DNA of 39,801 nucleotides from Pseudomonadota bacterium (lineage in GTDB: Bacteria; Pseudomonadota; Gammaproteobacteria; Steroidobacterales; Steroidobacteraceae): positions 1 to 39,801 of the forward strand of contig JAJYAM010000019.1 of the NCBI GenBank assembly GCA_021779535.1, given 5' to 3'. Every line of letters begins with the position of its first letter. The stretch's first letter is position 1. The position numbers and the translations under genes are program-made. Positions 20,718 to 32,970 of the stretch are shown here, piece by piece. A model generated the notes under the pieces. It was given only the letters and a program-made list of their open reading frames with translations. It was not told the origin of the DNA and did not search any database.

Positions 20718-22211
20718 CGCGGCGGCGCAGTGCTCGGCGATGAACCGTTCGTGGCTGCCCATGCGCTCGACCGCCCCGTGCACCAGCGCGCGGATGCTGC
20801 CCAGAAACTCATCGAGCTTTTGCTTCGACAGCTCCTCGGCGAGCGGATGATGGCGCCGCGGCTGGATCCCCTGCCCGACCATCACCTGCAGCCAGGATTG
20901 CTCGGTGAAGAGCTCCTCGCCCTCGCGGAAGATCTGGCCGGTCGCCTGGAACATCTCGAGCTTCCGATGGAGCGCCTGCGGCGCCGTCAGCGCGGCGCAC
21001 CGCCGCCAGAACGGCGTATCCCGCCGCTCGGTGGCCCGGTAGTGCAAGACCAGAAAATCCCGCACCTGCTCGTACTCCTCGCGCACCTTGCGGTTGTATT
21101 CTTCGATGATCACGGGATCGAAGCCGCGGTCCGGAAAGAGCGCCAGCAGCCGGCTGACGCCGGACTGCACCAGATGGATCGCGGTCGACTCCAGCGGCTC
21201 GAGAAAGCCCGCCGCGAGACCGATGGCCACGCAGTTGCGCGACCAGACCCGGCGGCGCACGCCGGCGGTGAAGCGGATCGACCGCGGTTCGGCCAGCGCG
21301 GCGCCGTCCAGATTCGCGAGCAGGATCGCCGTCGCCTCGTCCTCGCTCATGAACTCGCTGCAATACACGTGGCCGTTGCCGGTGCGATGCTGCAGCGGGA
21401 TGCGCCATTGCCAGCCGGCCGGGCGGGCGTTCGACTGGGTGTAGGGACGCAGGGGCGCCGCGGGCGCGCTCGGCACCGCGAGCGCCCGATCGCAGGGCAG
21501 CCACTCGCGCCAGTCCTCGAGGCCCACCTCGAGCGCGCCCTCGATGAGCAGGCCGCGAAAGCCGGAGCAGTCGACGAACAGGTCGCCCTCGATGCGCTCG
21601 CCGCTCTCGAGCGTCACCGCCGCGATGAAGCCGTCCTCGCCGCGCAGCGGCACCTCGACGATCCGGCCCTCCGTCCGCCGCACGCCGCGCTGCTCCGCGT
21701 AGGTTCGCAGCATGCGGCCATAGAGCGACGCATCGAAATGAAACGCGTACTTGATGCCGGCGATCGGGCTGCTGCCCACCTGCTCGAGGCGCGCCATGCG
21801 TCCGGCCGTGGCCGCCGCGGCGTTGAGTGAATAGCGCCGCAGGTCCCCGGCGGCCGCGCCGCCGCGCAGCCAGTAGTGCTGGAACGGCAGCGGGCCGAGC
21901 GGCAGGCCGACGTCGCCGAAGGCGTGCAGGTAGGAATGTCCGATGCGCAGCCAGTCGTTGAATTGAATGGCGAGCTTGAACGTCCCGCCGGTCGCGCGCA
22001 GCATCGCGTCCTCGTCGATGTCGAGGAAGCGGTTGACGTTGCGGATCTGCGGGATGGTCGCTTCGCCGACGCCGACGATGCCGATCGCGTCGGACTCCAC
22101 GACGCGAATGTCGAGGCTCTTGCCCATCGCGCGGCTCAACACGGCCGCGGTCAACCAGCCGGCGGTACCGCCGCCCACGATCACCACACGTCTGACGGGT
22201 AACTCGGTCAC
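20709..22211 (-). CDS. Flavin-dependent tryptophan-halogenase-family protein (paralogue 2)
   Basis: A 500-aa FAD halogenase. It has IVGGGTAGW near residue 11, VGVGEATIP, Lys79 in GTFKLAI, WQWRIP (267-272) and Glu341-Ser342 in FLEPLEST, so it also looks catalytically complete. Over long stretches (for example GALEVGL-DWREWLPCDRA and WQWRIPLQHRTGNGHVYCSEFMS) it is nearly identical to the convergent paralogue, even at DNA level, while the first 150 residues diverge more. The start is GTG 22211, 21 bp after the stop of the GH13 paralogue 2, so it is likely the third gene of the TonB receptor-GH13-halogenase operon. Cytoplasmic; substrate unknown. Confidence 0.85.
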   Translation of the reverse strand: MTELPVRRVVIVGGGTAGWLTAAVLSRAMGKSLDIRVVESDAIGIVGVGEATIPQIRNVNRFLDIDEDAMLRATGGTFKLAIQFNDWLRIGHSYLHAFGDVGLPLGPLPFQHYWLRGGAAAGDLRRYSLNAAAATAGRMARLEQVGSSPIAGIKYAFHFDASLYGRMLRTYAEQRGVRRTEGRIVEVPLRGEDGFIAAVTLESGERIEGDLFVDCSGFRGLLIEGALEVGLEDWREWLPCDRALAVPSAPAAPLRPYTQSNARPAGWQWRIPLQHRTGNGHVYCSEFMSEDEATAILLANLDGAALAEPRSIRFTAGVRRRVWSRNCVAIGLAAGFLEPLESTAIHLVQSGVSRLLALFPDRGFDPVIIEEYNRKVREEYEQVRDFLVLHYRATERRDTPFWRRCAALTAPQALHRKLEMFQATGQIFREGEELFTEQSWLQVMVGQGIQPRRHHPLAEELSKQKLDEFLGSIRALVHGAVERMGSHERFIAEHCAAAAH

Positions 22212-22232
22212 GCGTGCCCGGTGGCGTCTCGC

Positions 22233-27274
<5,042 letters not shown>

Positions 27275-27430
27275 GAGAACTCTCCCCCAGGCTGACGAAT
27301 TGTTCTGACCGGCCGTCGATCGGATCCGGGTTTGCGCCAGAGGCCGGGTACGCGGATTGGACCGCGGCCGCCGGCGCAAAAAATCTCCGATCAATGATTC
27401 GTAACGCACCGAATGAAAGCAAGCTCTCAC

Positions 27431-27438
27431 ATACGTAT
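27431..27438. promoter_or_regulatory. Candidate LacI-family operator (ATACGTAT), site 2
   Basis: Palindrome with context CACATACGTATTCA, identical over 14 bp to site 1. It lies 157 bp upstream of the TonB receptor start. Confidence 0.6.
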
Positions 27439-27502
27439 TCATGCATATACGCGGCGCACCGAGGCGCGCCGATCGCGAGTCCGCGCGATCGCGCCGACAT
27501 AA

Positions 27503-27510
27503 ATACGTAT
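27503..27510. promoter_or_regulatory. Candidate LacI-family operator (ATACGTAT), site 3
   Basis: Palindrome whose reverse strand reads GCATACGTATTTA, sharing CATACGTATT with sites 1 and 2. It lies 75 bp upstream of the alpha-glucosidase ATG. Confidence 0.6.
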
Positions 27511-27584
27511 GCGGCGGCGCGCCGGTCGTGCGAACCGGCGTCGGGCTGTGTCACAGTAGGCTGAAAGACACTACAAGCACGACC

Positions 27585-29201
27585 ATGACCGACAATCCGT
27601 GGTGGCGGGGGGCGGTGATCTACCAGATCTACCCGCTGAGTTTTCAGGACAGCAACGGCGATGGCATCGGCGACCTGCCGGGCATCATCGAGCGGCTGGA
27701 TTACCTCGCCGAGTTGGGCGTGGACGGCATTTGGGTGTCACCGATCTTCAAGTCGCCGATGGCCGATTTCGGCTACGACGTGTCGGATTTTCAGGCGATC
27801 GATCCGTTGTTCGGGCAGGTCGGCGATTTCGACCGGTTGGTGACCGAGACGCATCGGCGCGGTCTGAAACTGGTCATCGACCAGCTGTTGAGCCACTCCT
27901 CCGCGCAGCATCCGTGGTTCCGCGAGAGCCGCGAGAGCCGCGACAATCCGAAGGCGGATTGGTACGTGTGGGCCGACCCGCGACCCGACGGCTCGCCGCC
28001 GAACAACTGGCAGTCGCTGTTCGGTGGTTCGGCGTGGCGCTGGGAGCCGCGCCGCCGCCAATACTACCTGCACAACTTTCTCGAGTCGCAGCCGGACCTG
28101 AATTTCCACAATCCTCAGGTGCCGGCCGCCATGCTCGAGAACCTGAAGTTCTGGCTGGACCGGGGCATCGACGGGGTGCGCCTCGATGCGATCAACTTCT
28201 GCTATCACGATCGACTGCTGCGTGACAATCCCGCCAAGCCCGAAGCCGAGCGCACCGGGCGCGGCTTCAGTCCGGAAAATCCGTACGCCTACCAATACCA
28301 CTGGTACAACAACACCCAGCCCGAGAATCTGGTGTTTCTCGAGCGGCTGCGCCGGTTGTTCGACGCTTATCCGGGGGTGGTCGCGCTCGGCGAGATTTCC
28401 TCCGAGGACTCGCTCGCGACGATGACCGAGTACGTCAGCGACACGCGCTTGCACATGGCGTACTCGTTCGAGCTGCTGACCGAGGAATACCACGCCGCGC
28501 ACATCCGCGACACGGTCGACACGCTGGAGCGGAAGATGCGCGACGGCTGGCCGTGCTGGACCGTCTCCAACCACGACGTGACCCGGGTGATCACCCGCTG
28601 GGGCGGCGCGAAGGCCTCGCCGCGCATGGCCACGATGTTGCACGCGATGGTCTGCTCGCTGCGCGGATCGGTATGCATCTATCAGGGCGAGGAACTCGGC
28701 CTGCCCGAGGCCGGCGTGCCGTTCGAAGCGTTGCGCGACCCGTACGGCATCGCCTTCTGGCCCAACTTCAAAGGCCGCGACGGTTGCCGCACGCCGATGC
28801 CCTGGCAGGATGCGCCGAACGGCGGATTCAGCACGGGCACTCCCTGGCTGCCGATACCGCCGGAACATCTGCCGCTCGCGGTCTCCCGGCAGGAGGCGGA
28901 TCCGAATTCACCGTTGCACCACTTGCGGCGTTTCCTGCGCTGGCGCCACGATCAGCCGACGCTGCGCTGGGGCGAGATTCGATTCATCGCCTTGCCCGAA
29001 CCGTTGCTGGCCTTCACGCGGAGCCTGAACGGCGACACGGCGCTCGCCGTGTTCAACCTGGGGAGCGACGCGGTGCAGGCGGAGGTCCCGCTCGACGGTC
29101 GGTTGCGAGCGCTCGACGGGCATGGCCTGCCGGCGGGACGGATCGCGGGTCGCGCAATGCACCTGCCGGGCCACGGTGTACTTTTCGCTACGCTCGAGTG
29201 A
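27585..29201 (+). CDS. GH13 alpha-glucosidase (GH13_23-like), cytoplasmic
   Basis: A 538-aa enzyme without signal peptide. It opens with PWWRGAVIYQIYPLSFQDSNG and has the GH13 regions VIDQLLSHSS (region I, where DQxLSH replaces the usual NH), GVRLDAINF with nucleophile Asp201, VALGEISSED with Glu270, and VSNHDVTR with His330-Asp331. These variants are typical of subfamily 23 alpha-glucosidases such as Xanthomonas XgtA and Halomonas HaG, which cleave maltose and short oligosaccharides and can transfer glucose. The start is ATG 27585; an in-frame extension to 27441 runs back over the operators and is unlikely. It should finish hydrolysis of imported maltodextrins. Divergent from the TonB receptor and followed by the LacI gene. 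Confidence 0.9.
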   Translation: MTDNPWWRGAVIYQIYPLSFQDSNGDGIGDLPGIIERLDYLAELGVDGIWVSPIFKSPMADFGYDVSDFQAIDPLFGQVGDFDRLVTETHRRGLKLVIDQLLSHSSAQHPWFRESRESRDNPKADWYVWADPRPDGSPPNNWQSLFGGSAWRWEPRRRQYYLHNFLESQPDLNFHNPQVPAAMLENLKFWLDRGIDGVRLDAINFCYHDRLLRDNPAKPEAERTGRGFSPENPYAYQYHWYNNTQPENLVFLERLRRLFDAYPGVVALGEISSEDSLATMTEYVSDTRLHMAYSFELLTEEYHAAHIRDTVDTLERKMRDGWPCWTVSNHDVTRVITRWGGAKASPRMATMLHAMVCSLRGSVCIYQGEELGLPEAGVPFEALRDPYGIAFWPNFKGRDGCRTPMPWQDAPNGGFSTGTPWLPIPPEHLPLAVSRQEADPNSPLHHLRRFLRWRHDQPTLRWGEIRFIALPEPLLAFTRSLNGDTALAVFNLGSDAVQAEVPLDGRLRALDGHGLPAGRIAGRAMHLPGHGVLFATLE

Positions 29202-29234
29202 CGCCTTCCCGCTGCGCAGGACGATTGACCGGGT

Positions 29235-29260
29235 AATTCGTTGCGCACAGGCAACAAATT
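29235..29260. promoter_or_regulatory. Inverted repeat AATTcGTTGC-N6-GCAACaAATT between alpha-glucosidase and LacI gene
   Basis: Nine of ten arm positions pair around the six-base spacer GCACAG. It lies 33 bp after the alpha-glucosidase stop and just ahead of a plausible promoter for the LacI gene. It may be a terminator stem or an operator; the AT-rich outer arms set it apart from surrounding DNA. Confidence 0.45.
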
Positions 29261-29265
29261 GGGCT

Positions 29266-29294
29266 TTGAGCAACAGATGCTCATGACTTAGACT
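29266..29294 (+). promoter_or_regulatory. Candidate sigma70 promoter for the LacI-family gene
   Basis: TTGAGC (29266-29271) and TAGACT (29289-29294) are separated by 17 bp. The reading start at GTG 29356 lies about 60 bp downstream. A small inverted repeat GAGCA-ACAGA-TGCTC (29268-29282) overlaps the element. Confidence 0.4.
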
Positions 29295-29355
29295 AGCCTG
29301 CGACGACTAAATAAGAATTGACGGGAGGGGACGCCAAGGCGGCCGTCGATACGGG

Positions 29356-30492
29356 GTGTCAGCAGCTAAACCGACGGATTCGATTTCCTGGGGCACGACC
29401 GCGCCGCCCGAGGGATTGGCCCTGCGCATCACGCGCCGGACCGCCAATTCCTTGGACATCGCGCACCTGGCCGGGGTATCGCAATCGACGGTGTCCCGGG
29501 CGCTGCGCGGGGACCCGATGGTCTCCGCCGAGACGCGCGAGCGCGTCCTCGAAGTCGCCCGCCAGCTCAACTACCACGTCGACAAGAACGCCTCGAGCCT
29601 TCGGCGCAAGCATTCCGGCACGCTGGCCTTGCTGTTCTTCGAGGATCCGACCACGGATGATTCGGCCATCAATCCGTTCTTCCACTCCATGCTGGGTTCG
29701 ATCATCCGCAGCTGTTCCAGGCAAGGCTACGACCTGCTGGTGTCCTTCCAGGATCTGTTGCGCGATTGGCTGGCCGACTACGAGTACAGCCACAAGGCCG
29801 ACGGCATCATCCTGCTCGGCTATGGCGACTACCTCGCGTACCGCGGCCGACTGGAGGCGTTGATCGAGCGTGGCGCCCACCTGGTGCGCTGGGGCCAGGT
29901 ACTACCCGATCATCCGGGCGTATCGATCGGCTGCGATAACTTCGCCGGTGGGCGGCTCGCCGCCGAGCACCTGTTGAAGCTGGGCCGACGGCGCATCGCC
30001 TTCCTCGGTGAGATCGCGCCATCGGCCCCGGAGATGGCGGAGCGCTACCGGGGCTATCGCGCCGCGCTGCTCGATGCCGGGTTGACACCGGACCCGCAAC
30101 TGCAAGCGGGTGCGGTATCGACGGAATTTTCCGGCGCCGAAGGCCTGCGTGCGCTGCTCGCGCGGGGCCTGGATTTCGATGCCGTGTTCGCCGCCAGCGA
30201 TCTGATCGCGATCGGCGCATTGCGGGCGTTGGCCGCCGCCGGCCGGCGGGTGGCCGACGACGTGGCCGTGGTGGGTTTCGACGGCATCCCGATGGGCGCG
30301 GTCGCCCGTCCCGCGCTGACCACCATCTCCCAGGAAACGCAACGCGCCGGCGAGGCGCTGGTGCAGAGCCTGATCAATCAGATCGGCGGCCACCCGGCGG
30401 AAAGCATGATCCTCGCACCTCGCCTGGTGGTGCGCGATTCGTGCGGCGGCGCCTCGAGCGTCGACTCGAGCGTGATCTCGAACATCGATTGA
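29356..30492 (+). CDS. LacI-family transcriptional regulator of the alpha-glucan locus
   Basis: A 378-aa regulator. The LacI helix-turn-helix is SLDIAHLAGVSQSTVSRALRG (about 34-54), with the hinge region through SSLRRKHSGTLALLF (about 79-93), followed by a periplasmic-binding-protein-like sensor domain to about residue 365 (DGIILLGYGD, FAGGRLAAEHLL, VFAASDLIAIGAL, VAVVGFDGIPMGAV). The N-terminus has about 32 residues before the HTH, longer than usual. GTG 29356 is the only standard start in frame near the 5' end and has a poor ribosome site, while a good GGGAGGGG at 29323-29330 lies too far upstream, so the start is uncertain. It probably represses the locus through ATACGTAT sites and is released by maltose or a related sugar. 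Confidence 0.88.
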   Translation: MSAAKPTDSISWGTTAPPEGLALRITRRTANSLDIAHLAGVSQSTVSRALRGDPMVSAETRERVLEVARQLNYHVDKNASSLRRKHSGTLALLFFEDPTTDDSAINPFFHSMLGSIIRSCSRQGYDLLVSFQDLLRDWLADYEYSHKADGIILLGYGDYLAYRGRLEALIERGAHLVRWGQVLPDHPGVSIGCDNFAGGRLAAEHLLKLGRRRIAFLGEIAPSAPEMAERYRGYRAALLDAGLTPDPQLQAGAVSTEFSGAEGLRALLARGLDFDAVFAASDLIAIGALRALAAAGRRVADDVAVVGFDGIPMGAVARPALTTISQETQRAGEALVQSLINQIGGHPAESMILAPRLVVRDSCGGASSVDSSVISNID

Positions 30493-30534
30493 CCGGCGCC
30501 CTGCTACGGCGGCGGGCCGATCCGCCGCTTGGAG

Positions 30535-31773
30535 TCAACGAATCCAGAGCACCGGAATCCACAGCGAAACCGCGATCGCCAGCAGTCCTGCGCCGACCCG
30601 GATCCCGTACCGGACGCCGCCGGTGGTGAACGCCGCGATCAACTTGCTGCAGGTATTGGTCGAGAAAGCGACGAGAACGGGTACCAGCACGCCCGATGGC
30701 GGAAGCGCGCCGCTCGCGGCCAGTGACAAGGACGATGTCGCGCTGGCGTGCGCGTCGAACAGGCCGGCCGCCGCGGCGGCGACGCCGGTGCCGGCGTAGC
30801 CGTAGCGGGCGTTCACCCACTCCATCCCGGCCGTGACCGCGACGAGCACCGCCGCAAATCCGAGCGCGTACAGGAGATTGAAGGGTCGACCCGATATCGG
30901 ACGCGACTCGGACGAGACCGGCGGTTGCCAGAGGGTAACGGCGGCTGCCGCCACCGCCGCGAGCAAGGCGAGACCCAGGGAAAACCCCAGGAGCGAAAAT
31001 GCCGGGGGATAGATCGCCGCCACCACGACGGCGAGCAGCACGACCGTCGCCACGCACGAGAACAATGCGCCCGAGACGCAGGCGCCGAGCAATCTCGCGT
31101 CGCTCCGCGCTCGCGTGCCGAGGGCGGCAATGGTGCCGGTGCTCGACACGAATCCGGACGCGAGACCCGAGAGGGCCAGACCGAGGCGAGGCCCGGCAAC
31201 GCGCAATGCGATGTAGCCCGCCGCCTGCAACCCCATGAAGGTGACCACCAGCGCGAACATGTGCCGGGGGCTGGCCCCGAGCCAGGCAATCGACGCCTCC
31301 GGCAACAGCGGCAGGACGATCAGCGCGAACGCGGCGAACAGGAGTCCGTCACGCAGTTCGGTGTCGGTGAGCACGTCCACCGAGAATCGGTGCAGGGTGC
31401 CGCGCCCGGCGAGCAGGCCGGCGATCAGAACGGCACCACCGGCGGCGAGCCCCGGTTGCCGCACCGCCAACAAGCCGATGAGATACGTCGTAAACAAGGC
31501 GAGCTCGGTGGTGATCCCGGGATCACGGGTGCGTTCCCGCCAGCGCCCGATCGCCGCGAGCACGACGACCAGCGCGCCGCCGGCGAATTCGAGCAGCGGC
31601 GATCCGAGAAGTCCCGCGGCCGCGCCAGCCAACGAGGCCAGCGTGAACGTCCGCACACCCGCGAGCGACCGGTGCTGCCCGAATCCTTTGCGCCGCTCCC
31701 GCTCGATGCCGATCAGCAGGCCTCCGCCGAGCGCGGCGGCCAAGCCGTACAGCAGATTTTCGTCGACGTTCAC
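30535..31773 (-). CDS. MgtC/SapB-DUF4010 fusion membrane protein
   Basis: A 412-aa polytopic inner-membrane protein. The N-terminal MgtC/SapB domain has LIGIERERRKG and AGVRTFTLASLAGA (about 21-55). The rest is a DUF4010 domain with several helices, containing SGLASGFVSSTGTIAALG and a C-terminal SLAASGALPPSG and FSTNTCSKLI. The fusion is common in proteobacteria; the function is unknown and Mg2+ or acid-stress links of MgtC are not proven for this form. GTG 31773 is chosen because it puts the first helix near residue 6; the frame is open to ATG 31851, but the added sequence is arginine-rich and unlike the family. Confidence 0.85.
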   Translation of the reverse strand: MNVDENLLYGLAAALGGGLLIGIERERRKGFGQHRSLAGVRTFTLASLAGAAAGLLGSPLLEFAGGALVVVLAAIGRWRERTRDPGITTELALFTTYLIGLLAVRQPGLAAGGAVLIAGLLAGRGTLHRFSVDVLTDTELRDGLLFAAFALIVLPLLPEASIAWLGASPRHMFALVVTFMGLQAAGYIALRVAGPRLGLALSGLASGFVSSTGTIAALGTRARSDARLLGACVSGALFSCVATVVLLAVVVAAIYPPAFSLLGFSLGLALLAAVAAAAVTLWQPPVSSESRPISGRPFNLLYALGFAAVLVAVTAGMEWVNARYGYAGTGVAAAAAGLFDAHASATSSLSLAASGALPPSGVLVPVLVAFSTNTCSKLIAAFTTGGVRYGIRVGAGLLAIAVSLWIPVLWIR

Positions 31774-32151
31774 GCGGCGAGATCGCTGGGTATTTCGACG
31801 ATGGCGTCCGAGGTATCCAATGGGTCGTGACCGAACGGCGCGCAGTGTCATGCGCCGGTTGGGATGATACCCAACCCCGCCACCGAGAGGTGTTTCGGCA
31901 CGGCAACGCTGGGTGCCGTGCCATCGTGCTCGCGGGCTCGGTCACGGCGATGCCGCCCGTGATCGCCTCCGAGGTTGCACGACGCCAGTTTGGCCGCGAT
32001 CATAGGGCGCCGGGGGCGCGCTGCACGTGCCGTTTCGCGGCCGAATAGCCGCGAGCGCCCACCTCATGCGGAGTCCGCCCGCGCCGTCAACCCTCGTGCC
32101 GATCCGGTCGGGCGCACCCTCCGGCAAGCACTCATCGAGAGTCCGCCGACA
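31774..32151. other. Gap between MgtC-DUF4010 and CtaG genes, with inverted repeat
   Basis: 378 bp without a supported gene. The only structure I see is a perfect 9-bp inverted repeat, GGCACGGCA (31897-31905) and TGCCGTGCC (31914-31922), with an 8-base loop. Open frames continue into it from both sides (to 31851 leftward and 31975 rightward) but show no family-like sequence. Promoters for both divergent genes must lie here. Confidence 0.5.
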
Positions 32152-32961
32152 ATGCTGCGATGGTTCGTCCCGTATGACTTCTCGCCGTCGTTGCTGGCCG
32201 CCTGGCTGATCGCGGCGCTGCTGTACGCGCGGGGTGCCCGCAAACGCCGCGTCGCGCCGGCGCGGCTATGGTCCTTCTGGACCGGCATGGCGCTGCTCTA
32301 CGCGACCCTGCTGACGCGCTTCGACTTTTACGCGCTGCATCAGTTCTTCATCGACCGCATCCAGCAGGTCGTGATGCACCACCTCGCGCCGCTGCTGATC
32401 ATGCTCGCATTCCCGGTGTCGACCTGGCGCGCCGCCCTGCCGGTGCGATGGCGGCGACATTGCGCGGCCGTCACGCGATCGCCGCCCGCGCGCATCCTGC
32501 TCTCGGTATTGCTCAACCCGACGTTGGCGACGATCGCATTCGTCGCGGTGGTCCTCGTATGGTTGATTCCGCGCGCGATGACGCTCGCGATGTTGGACTG
32601 GCGGCTCTACTGGTTGATGAATGGTTCGATGCTGCTCAGCGGCCTGATCTACTGGGGCTTGGTGCTGGACCATCGTCCGCGGCCGCCGGCGCGAATGGGC
32701 TCCGGAATGCGCGTGCTCTCGCCGGTGCTCAGCATGACGCCGCAGATCGTCGCCGGTGCGGTGATCACCTTCTACCGGACCGACTTGTATCCGATTTTCG
32801 CGATCTGCGGACGCGCGTTCGCGATCGACGTGATGACGGATCAACAGATCGGCGGTCTGATCACCTGGGTACCGGCTTCGATGATCGAAAGCGTCGCCGC
32901 GCTGCTCGCGTTGCGCACCTGGGCACGGATTTCGCAGCGGCGGAGCCGGGGGACGCGCTGA
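32152..32961 (+). CDS. ctaG: Cytochrome c oxidase assembly factor CtaG (caa3 type)
   Basis: A 269-aa inner-membrane protein with about seven helices. Family signatures are QQVVMHHLAPLLIMLAFPV (about 74-92), MTPQIVAGAVITFYRTDLYP near 195-215 and DQQIGGLITWVPA near 236-249, matching caa3_CtaG proteins that help assemble or insert copper into cytochrome oxidase. ATG 32152 is preferred, with GAGAG upstream; an in-frame extension to 31975 has no conserved sequence. No cytochrome oxidase genes are visible nearby, so it is a stand-alone copy. Confidence 0.88.
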   Translation: MLRWFVPYDFSPSLLAAWLIAALLYARGARKRRVAPARLWSFWTGMALLYATLLTRFDFYALHQFFIDRIQQVVMHHLAPLLIMLAFPVSTWRAALPVRWRRHCAAVTRSPPARILLSVLLNPTLATIAFVAVVLVWLIPRAMTLAMLDWRLYWLMNGSMLLSGLIYWGLVLDHRPRPPARMGSGMRVLSPVLSMTPQIVAGAVITFYRTDLYPIFAICGRAFAIDVMTDQQIGGLITWVPASMIESVAALLALRTWARISQRRSRGTR

Positions 32962-32970
32962 AGCGCGGCC

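Larger units (their letters stand above)
27275..27584. promoter_or_regulatory. Divergent control region between TonB receptor and alpha-glucosidase
   Basis: A 310-bp gap without a gene. It carries two ATACGTAT palindromes (27431-27438 and 27503-27510) whose centres are 72 bp apart, about seven helical turns. A short inverted repeat CTGTG-T-CACAG lies at 27546-27556 ahead of the alpha-glucosidase. Promoter elements are not clear by eye. Confidence 0.6.
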
